A DNA stretch of 64,000 nt from RUG11462 sp045539315 (lineage in GTDB: Bacteria; Bacillota; Clostridia; Oscillospirales; Acutalibacteraceae): assembly GCA_045539315.1 (NCBI GenBank), contig JAZQFC010000017.1, forward strand, positions 1-64,000, given 5' to 3'. Below are positions 59,837 to 64,000 of the stretch, in pieces (within the stretch, counting starts at the first letter, position 1; each line of letters starts with the position of its first letter). The notes under the pieces are model-generated. The model was given only the letters and a program-made list of their open reading frames with translations, had not been told where the DNA came from and ran no database searches. A program made the position numbers and the translations under genes.

Positions 59837-59856
59837 ATTTTTATTGAAATAGGGGC

Positions 59857-59885
59857 TTGACAAACACACCATAATAAATTATAAT
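59857..59885 (+). promoter_or_regulatory. Sigma-A promoter for the recombinase gene
   Basis: TTGACA (59857-59862) and TATAAT (59880-59885) are consensus boxes with 17-base spacing. Confidence 0.9.
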
Positions 59886-59887
59886 AT

Positions 59888-59917
59888 AACTGCGTATAAT
59901 CAATATTATACGCAGTT
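59888..59917 (+). promoter_or_regulatory. Perfect dyad at the transcription start of the recombinase gene
   Basis: AACTGCGTATAAT (59888-59900) is the exact inverted complement of ATTATACGCAGTT (59905-59917), with a 4-base spacer. It lies just after the -10 box, where a repressor would block transcription, or it could form a strong RNA hairpin in the leader. Confidence 0.6.
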
Positions 59918-59970
59918 AAGGGAACTAAAAATATTAAATATAGTAAAATAACGCTATTTTGGAGGTTTTT

Positions 59971-60951
59971 ATGACTTTTAGAGACTCACCACCATTAATT
60001 AAAGATTACATCAATTATATAAGAACTGTTAAAGGCAAATCTGATAAAACTGCTGATAATTATTTTAGAGATTTACATTTGTTCTTTCGTTTTATAAAAT
60101 TTCATAAAGGTTTAGTTAATAATGTTGAACGCATTGAAGATATTGAAATTAATGATATAGACTATTCTCTTTTAAAATCAATTTCTTTTGATGACGTTAA
60201 TGAATTTATTTATTATTTACACTCTGAACGCAATAATAATGAGAAATCTCGTGCAAGGCGTATTTCTACCTTAAAATCTTTCTTTAGATTTTATACAAAT
60301 AATAAAGCAATTATTTCAATAAATCCTGTTGAAGAGTTAGAATCACCAAAAATAAGAAAATCTTTGCCAAAGTATTTAACACTTGAAGAAAGTTTAAAAT
60401 TATTAAACGCAGTTGACGGTCAGTATAAAGAAAGAAATTATTGTATCATTACCCTATTTTTAAATTGTGGTTTACGATTATCTGAATTATGCGCTATTAA
60501 TATCAATGATTTAAATTTTGACGAACATTTGTTCAAAGTTAGAGGCAAAGGCAATAAAGAACGCATAGTTTACTTAAATGACGCTTGTATAAACGCTTTA
60601 AAAGATTATTTGGTTATCAGACAAAATGGTACATCACAAGAAAAAAACGCATTATTTATAAGCAGAAATGATAAAAGAATTAGTCCTCGTTCAGTTGAGT
60701 TAATGGTTGAAAATATGCTTAAAAAAGCAGGTTTATATGGTCAAGGTTATACTGTTCATAAACTTCGTCACACAGCAGCAACACTAATGTACCAACACGG
60801 TAATGTTGATATAAGAGTTTTACAACAGGTTTTAGGTCATGAAAACCTTGGTACAACTGAAATTTACACACATTTATCAAACGCACAAATTAAAAAAGCA
60901 AGTGAATCAAATCCACTTGCAAATCTTAAAAACAAGTCTTATCAAGATTAA
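59971..60951 (+). CDS. xerC: Tyrosine recombinase, XerC/XerD type
   Basis: From ATG 59971 the protein is 326 residues. The N-terminal SAM-like core-binding domain (1-110) precedes a catalytic domain with R169 (CGLRLSEL), K193 region, H263-x-x-R266 (HKLRH), H290 (GHENLG) and nucleophile Y299. All catalytic residues are present. GGAGG lies 5 bases before ATG 59971. Size and sequence fit the housekeeping chromosome-dimer resolvase better than a phage integrase, and no element is attached. Whether it is XerC or XerD cannot be fixed here. Confidence 0.88.
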   Translation: MTFRDSPPLIKDYINYIRTVKGKSDKTADNYFRDLHLFFRFIKFHKGLVNNVERIEDIEINDIDYSLLKSISFDDVNEFIYYLHSERNNNEKSRARRISTLKSFFRFYTNNKAIISINPVEELESPKIRKSLPKYLTLEESLKLLNAVDGQYKERNYCIITLFLNCGLRLSELCAININDLNFDEHLFKVRGKGNKERIVYLNDACINALKDYLVIRQNGTSQEKNALFISRNDKRISPRSVELMVENMLKKAGLYGQGYTVHKLRHTAATLMYQHGNVDIRVLQQVLGHENLGTTEIYTHLSNAQIKKASESNPLANLKNKSYQD

Positions 60952-60968
60952 TTGATAAGACTTGTTTT
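60931..60968. terminator. Bidirectional intrinsic terminator
   Basis: AACAAGTCTTATCAA (60931-60945) pairs with TTGATAAGACTTGTT (60952-60966) and extends into Ts. It covers the recombinase stop and lies just past the spoVT stop. Confidence 0.88.
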
Positions 60969-60971
60969 TTG

Positions 60972-61511
60972 CTATTCTTCAGTTTGTTTTGATAAAAAGT
61001 TAGCTGCGACAGTGCAGATTTTTTCATCTGTTTCACTGCATTTATCATTTGCATTATCTTTTAATAGAACTACTGCGCCGGTAATATCACCATTAGAAAT
61101 TATAGGAACAAATACCGAGGTTAATTTGTCAACTCCTTCTAAAGCCTGCACTTGTTCAGATGAATCATTGCAAACAAATTTCACCCTTTTTTCTAATAAC
61201 TCTTCCGTCTGTGAAGTAATTCTTCTTTCAAGCACTTCTTTTTTAGAAATACCTGCCGCTGCAATGCAATGGTCTCTATCTAAAACAACAATCGGTGATG
61301 ATGTTGCACCACAAACACTTTCTGCAATTTGAGAAGCAAACTCATTTAACTCACCAATTGGAGAATATTTTTTAAAAATTACTTCTCCATCGTTGTCTGT
61401 GTAAATTTCAAGTGGGTCCCCTTCCCTAATTCTCATTGTTCTACGAATTTCTTTTGGAATTACTACCCTGCCTAAATCGTCAATTCTTCTAACAATTCCT
61501 GTTGCTTTCAT
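60972..61511 (-). CDS. spoVT: Stage V sporulation protein T (AbrB-type regulator with GAF domain)
   Basis: The 179-residue protein opens with the SpoVT/AbrB swapped-hairpin domain, MKATGIVRRIDDLGRVVIPK, through MRIREGDPLEIYT (1-50). A GAF-like domain (about 55-179) contains FVPIISNGDITGAVVLL. SpoVT modulates sigma-G genes in the forespore. AAGGAG precedes the ATG. A forespore-type promoter is seen upstream. The first 33 codons and 29 bases upstream are duplicated exactly at 62819-62945. Confidence 0.95.
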   Translation of the reverse strand: MKATGIVRRIDDLGRVVIPKEIRRTMRIREGDPLEIYTDNDGEVIFKKYSPIGELNEFASQIAESVCGATSSPIVVLDRDHCIAAAGISKKEVLERRITSQTEELLEKRVKFVCNDSSEQVQALEGVDKLTSVFVPIISNGDITGAVVLLKDNANDKCSETDEKICTVAANFLSKQTEE

Positions 61512-61540
61512 ATAAAAATCTCCTTAATTTACAAATTGTA
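61414..61540 (-). repeat. 127-bp direct repeat, copy A (start of spoVT)
   Basis: Bases 61414-61540 are identical to 62819-62945. The repeat covers codons 1-33 of spoVT, its ribosome site and about 29 bases of leader. Outside it on the upstream side, similarity continues at a lower level through the promoter. Confidence 0.95.
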
Positions 61541-61544
61541 CTCT

Positions 61545-61573
61545 TAGTATCTGTAAATTGTGGAGATTTATAC
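61545..61573 (-). promoter_or_regulatory. Forespore-type (sigma-G/F) promoter of spoVT
   Basis: On the - strand GTATA (61569-61573) and GATACTA (61545-61551) are 17 bases apart, close to the sigma-G pattern GMATR-CATNMTA. The same elements recur at identical spacing upstream of the truncated copy (62950-62978), where surrounding bases differ. Confidence 0.6.
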
Positions 61574-61636
61574 TTTTATCTGCAAAAGAAACGCATTTTT
61601 AATAATTATCTCTCTTATATCTTTTGGAATTTCTAT

Positions 61637-62629
61637 TTAATAATTTATACCAAACGCTTTGCCTATAGTGCCAAGAAACTTTATACGATTAGCCAGTTTC
61701 TTGAAAATAGCAACAAATAACGTTATTACAATTATTGTAAAAAGCGATAATACCAAAGAAAAAACAGAGTTTTGCCACTTCATCAAATCTGAATTTAAAA
61801 AATTTAATGAAACAATGCTCACACAACGAAACACGATATATTGCATCGCCATAATTATTAAAGAATTTTTACCCCAATTTTTAAGAAAAGAAAGGCGACT
61901 AATAAGTTCAACTCTAGAAAACAAGCCAACGAAGAATAATACACCACAGAAAGCAGCAAGTATGCAGTAAATATAATTTCCAAAATGACCGTATGTATAA
62001 ATAATGCGAATGTTCAACATAGAAAAAACAACGCTGCCAAAACCCAACGGGATTATTGTATACCATCTTTTAAAAATCGAAACTGCGTTCTTAAATAAAT
62101 ATCCAAACAAAAAGAATGCCATTGCCATTGGCACTAAATTCAATTTCCACAAAAGCCATTTGCTTCCGACCAAGACCCATAGAACAAGACATATTATGAT
62201 GGTCGCTATTGAAATCCAAGTTCGTTTATACAATTTTAATAAAACGAACAATACTTCTGTTATAAACAAAACCAACAGAAACCATATTGGCGGATTCCAT
62301 GTTAAGTTGCCTTTTATGACAAATAGTTCTTCAATTAGATTCATTAAATCTTTGCTTTGCAAAAAACCAATCATAGCACAAAGAACATTCCAAGCAACGA
62401 AAGGCAGTAATAATCTCAGACAGCACTTTGCTAGCATCTTTTTGGTGCTTTGTTTTACGAAAAAAAGAAAACCCGAAATAAAGAAGAAAAGGAACATATG
62501 AAAGGAATATATGTATTGCTCAATGGGCCCCCAAATATTACAATGTCCCAATGTTACGCAAAATATCAAAAATCCTTTTAATGCATCTATCCATTCTATT
62601 CTTTTTTGATTTTCATTTATCGAATCCAT
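61637..62629 (-). CDS. Membrane acyltransferase, acyltransferase-3 (OafA/NeuD-type) family
   Basis: From ATG 62629 the protein is 330 residues with about ten membrane segments. The N-terminal RIEWIDALKGFLIFCVTLGH is the acyltransferase-3 signature with the conserved Asp and His. Such proteins O-acetylate surface polysaccharide or peptidoglycan. The start has GGGAG upstream; the GTG at 62644 overlaps that site. It has its own sigma-A promoter and lies between two copies of the spoVT 5' end, which suggests acquisition or rearrangement. Composition looks slightly richer in G/C than its neighbours by eye. Confidence 0.85.
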   Translation of the reverse strand: MDSINENQKRIEWIDALKGFLIFCVTLGHCNIWGPIEQYIYSFHMFLFFFISGFLFFVKQSTKKMLAKCCLRLLLPFVAWNVLCAMIGFLQSKDLMNLIEELFVIKGNLTWNPPIWFLLVLFITEVLFVLLKLYKRTWISIATIIICLVLWVLVGSKWLLWKLNLVPMAMAFFLFGYLFKNAVSIFKRWYTIIPLGFGSVVFSMLNIRIIYTYGHFGNYIYCILAAFCGVLFFVGLFSRVELISRLSFLKNWGKNSLIIMAMQYIVFRCVSIVSLNFLNSDLMKWQNSVFSLVLSLFTIIVITLFVAIFKKLANRIKFLGTIGKAFGINY

Positions 62630-62682
62630 TTCTTCATCTCCCACCTAAAATATGTGATGTTTTGAACGTTTTTATTAATGAG

Positions 62683-62711
62683 ATTTTAACACATGCCCAG
62701 CTATAATTCAA
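62683..62711 (-). promoter_or_regulatory. Sigma-A promoter of the acyltransferase gene
   Basis: On the - strand TTGAAT (62706-62711) and TAAAAT (62683-62688) are 17 bases apart. Confidence 0.7.
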
Positions 62712-62733
62712 CCTTTTTCAAAAGAATATTTTA

Positions 62734-62916
62734 TCAAACATTCTGTTCGTTATACCTATTCACCACACTATGTATAGCAAGGTAAAACTTCTCGATTGGT
62801 GTCAATGTTGTATGAGAGGGGTCCCCTTCCCTAATTCTCATTGTTCTACGAATTTCTTTTGGAATTACTACCCTGCCTAAATCGTCAATTCTTCTAACAA
62901 TTCCTGTTGCTTTCAT
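62734..62916 (-). pseudogene. Truncated duplicate of spoVT (DNA-binding domain fragment)
   Basis: A 60-codon frame starts with the same 33 residues as SpoVT (through MRIREGDP) and then continues in unrelated sequence (SHTTLTPIEKFY...). It keeps the spoVT ribosome site and a similar forespore-type promoter but lacks the end of the AbrB hairpin domain and the whole GAF domain. It is most simply a duplication remnant. If expressed, the partial AbrB domain is unlikely to fold fully, but interference with SpoVT dimers cannot be excluded. Confidence 0.8.
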
Positions 62917-62945
62917 ATAAAAATCTCCTTAATTTACAAATTGTA
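62819..62945 (-). repeat. 127-bp direct repeat, copy B (relic of spoVT start)
   Basis: Identical over its full length to 61414-61540 and in the same orientation, 1,405 bases away. The two copies bracket the acyltransferase gene. Confidence 0.95.
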
Positions 62946-62949
62946 TTTT

Positions 62950-62978
62950 TATTATCTGTAAATACGTGATATTTATAC
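62950..62978 (-). promoter_or_regulatory. Forespore-type promoter upstream of the spoVT relic
   Basis: GTATA (62974-62978) and GATAATA (62950-62956) on the - strand keep the 17-base spacing seen at spoVT, within otherwise diverged sequence. Confidence 0.5.
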
Positions 62979-63058
62979 TTGAAATTTACATAATTAAATG
63001 AAATTTTCAATTATAAATACAACCATTATTAACATAAATTTTTATAGGTGATTAAAAT

Positions 63059-63742
63059 ATGATTTTTGATTTAATTAGAATGGCGTTTAATACATTATTT
63101 ATGATTTTGCACATAAATCAAAATAATGAATTTCCAAAAGCATTATCTAAACGTGAAGAAGAAAAATACATAGAATTATACGAAAAAAACGGAGATATTA
63201 ATGCTAAAAACAAACTAATTGAACATAATTTAAGATTAGTTGCTCACATTATTAAAAAATACTATTCTGTAGGATATGACCAGGATGATTTAATCTCTAT
63301 TGGAACAATAGGTTTAATTAAAGGAGTTAACTCTTTTTCATCAAATAAAGGAACAAAACTTGCAACATACTGTTCTAGATGTATCGAAAATGAAATACTT
63401 ATGCATTTTCGTTCTAAAAAGAAAAGCAATAACGATGTGTATATGTCTGACCCTGTTGATGTTGATAAAGACGGAAATACATTGTCATTAATAGACATAA
63501 TTTCTGACGATATAAATATTGAAGATAAAATCGAATTGAAACTTAAATGCGAAAAACTTTATAAAGTAATTGAATCACAACTTGATGAACGCGAAAAACA
63601 AATTATTATATATAGGTATGGACTTTTTAATACTCCTGAATTAACGCAACGAGAAATCGCTAAAAAAATGAAAATTTCACGTTCTTACGTTTCAAGAATT
63701 GAGAAAAAAGCGCTTGAAAAATTATATAATTCATTCAAATAA
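63059..63742 (+). CDS. sigK: Late mother-cell sigma factor, pro-sigma-K
   Basis: The 227-residue protein has a hydrophobic N-terminal pro-sequence of about 20 residues (DLIRMAFNTLFMIL), as in pro-sigma-K. Region 2 reads NKLIEHNLRLVAHIIKKYY and DDLISIGTIGLIKGVNSF. Region 4 has REKQIIIYRYGL and TQREIAKKMKISRSYVSRIEKKAL. It directs late mother-cell transcription after processing by an intramembrane protease. The gene is continuous, so there is no skin-type element within it. AGGTGA precedes the ATG. Pro-sigma-E is the main alternative, but the pro-sequence and gene length favour sigma-K. Confidence 0.9.
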   Translation: MIFDLIRMAFNTLFMILHINQNNEFPKALSKREEEKYIELYEKNGDINAKNKLIEHNLRLVAHIIKKYYSVGYDQDDLISIGTIGLIKGVNSFSSNKGTKLATYCSRCIENEILMHFRSKKKSNNDVYMSDPVDVDKDGNTLSLIDIISDDINIEDKIELKLKCEKLYKVIESQLDEREKQIIIYRYGLFNTPELTQREIAKKMKISRSYVSRIEKKALEKLYNSFK

Positions 63743-63787
63743 AAAGCATTGTAAATTCTCGTAATACTTCCCTATTAATTTAAAAAT

Positions 63788-63820
63788 AAAAATAACGCTA
63801 CAAGATGTAGCGTTATTTTT
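63788..63820. terminator. Bidirectional intrinsic terminator between sigK and tRNA-Arg
   Basis: AAAAATAACGCTACA (63788-63802) pairs perfectly with TGTAGCGTTATTTTT (63806-63820) around a 3-base loop. It ends sigK on + and the tRNA transcript on -. Confidence 0.9.
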
Positions 63821-63821
63821 A

Positions 63822-63896
63822 TGGCGCCCCCAATAGGAATCGAACCTATAACTAAATCTTAGGAGGATCTTATTATATCCATTTAACTATAGAGGC
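63822..63896 (-). tRNA. tRNA-Arg, anticodon CCT
   Basis: The 75-base - strand sequence folds fully. The acceptor is GCCTCTA with TGGGGGC (with G-U pairs), and the D arm is GTTA/TAAT with GG in the loop. The anticodon stem AGATC/GATTT encloses loop CTCCTAA, and the T arm is ATAGG-TTCGATT-CCTAT. The discriminator is G, and CCA is encoded. The anticodon CCT reads AGG codons. Confidence 0.95.
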
Positions 63897-63906
63897 ATTT
63901 TAATGT

Positions 63907-63935
63907 ATTATAATACTTTTGAATAATTTAGTCAA
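63907..63935 (-). promoter_or_regulatory. Promoter of tRNA-Arg
   Basis: On the - strand TTGACT (63930-63935) and TATAAT (63907-63912) are separated by 17 bases, ending 10 bases from the tRNA 5' end. Confidence 0.85.
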
Positions 63936-64000
63936 GCAAAATTAATTCATACAAAATACACAAAATAGTGCGTTATATTTTATTATATTATACAAAATAT

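Noticed and set aside
59971..60951. Phage or element integrase
   Set aside because: Size, full Xer motif set and lack of any adjacent element genes or att-like repeats point to a chromosomal Xer recombinase.
61659..62501. Two + strand frames (103 and 165 codons) opposite the acyltransferase gene
   Set aside because: The - strand encodes a clear acyltransferase-3 protein with promoter and ribosome site; the + frames have none of these.
63059..63742. Interruption of sigK by a skin-type element
   Set aside because: The sigma factor frame is continuous with all regions present.

Overview
This is an AT-rich chromosomal window from an endospore-forming, low-GC member of the Bacillota, most likely class Clostridia. 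Evidence includes spoIIID, spoVT and a pro-sigma-K gene, the Gram-positive MurT/GatD pair, HPr kinase, WhiA and RapZ, strong AGGAG ribosome sites, and many TTGACA-17-TATAAT promoters and bidirectional U-tract terminators. I saw no rRNA, IS element, prophage or CRISPR array, so this is mostly core genome plus one catabolic island. I cannot name a species. || Layout. 1-6.0 kb: end of an unknown Ser/Thr/Asn-rich protein, murT-gatD (lipid II amidation), a small zinc-ribbon membrane protein, a 10-TM metal-exporter-like permease with a LUD protein, and a COG2509 flavoprotein. 6.0-12.1 kb: SOS-controlled dinB with a small partner, a CPBP protease, diaminopimelate dehydrogenase, and an alpha-galactosidase with a Dabb protein. 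12.15-22.9 kb: an eight-gene purine operon behind a ZTP riboswitch with an overlapping terminator. 22.9-29.7 kb: a secreted transglutaminase-like protein, then a leftward operon (CapA-like phosphoesterase, membrane protein, two flavoproteins, acetyltransferase). 29.7-37.5 kb: an eight-gene aromatic amino acid operon preceded by a 32-residue leader peptide holding ten Tyr/Phe codons and a terminator/antiterminator pair. 37.6-49.6 kb: an AraC-type regulator divergent from a nine-gene sugar or sugar-acid catabolic operon. 49.6-57.9 kb: spoIIID, then leftward hprK-ROK kinase-murB-rapZ-whiA-dnaE. 58-64 kb: flavin reductase, D,D-carboxypeptidase, XerC-type recombinase, spoVT, an acyltransferase bracketed by a 127-bp perfect duplication of the spoVT start, sigK and tRNA-Arg(CCT). 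|| How genes work together. The purine operon senses ZTP, the alarm for 10-formyl-THF shortage, and contains the formyl-THF-dependent PurN and AICAR transformylase. It has a PurF homologue with a degenerate glutaminase site, and splits PurH into a stand-alone transformylase plus an archaeal-type PurO. The aromatic operon runs from DAHP synthase through chorismate to prephenate dehydrogenase and dehydratase (no shikimate kinase here), and its leader reads Tyr/Phe supply. || The best candidate for an undescribed system is the AraC-linked operon at 38.6-49.6 kb. It joins an L-fucose-isomerase-like protein, an FAD hydroxyacid-type dehydrogenase, a 2x[4Fe-4S] protein, a class II aldolase, a PfkB kinase, an IolB isomerase, an aldose epimerase, a DUF4867 protein, an FGGY kinase and an EtfB-EtfA fusion. 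It resembles the lower inositol pathway (IolB-IolC-IolJ) without IolG/E/D, coupled to an ETF-linked oxidation. Its substrate is unknown and no transporter is included.
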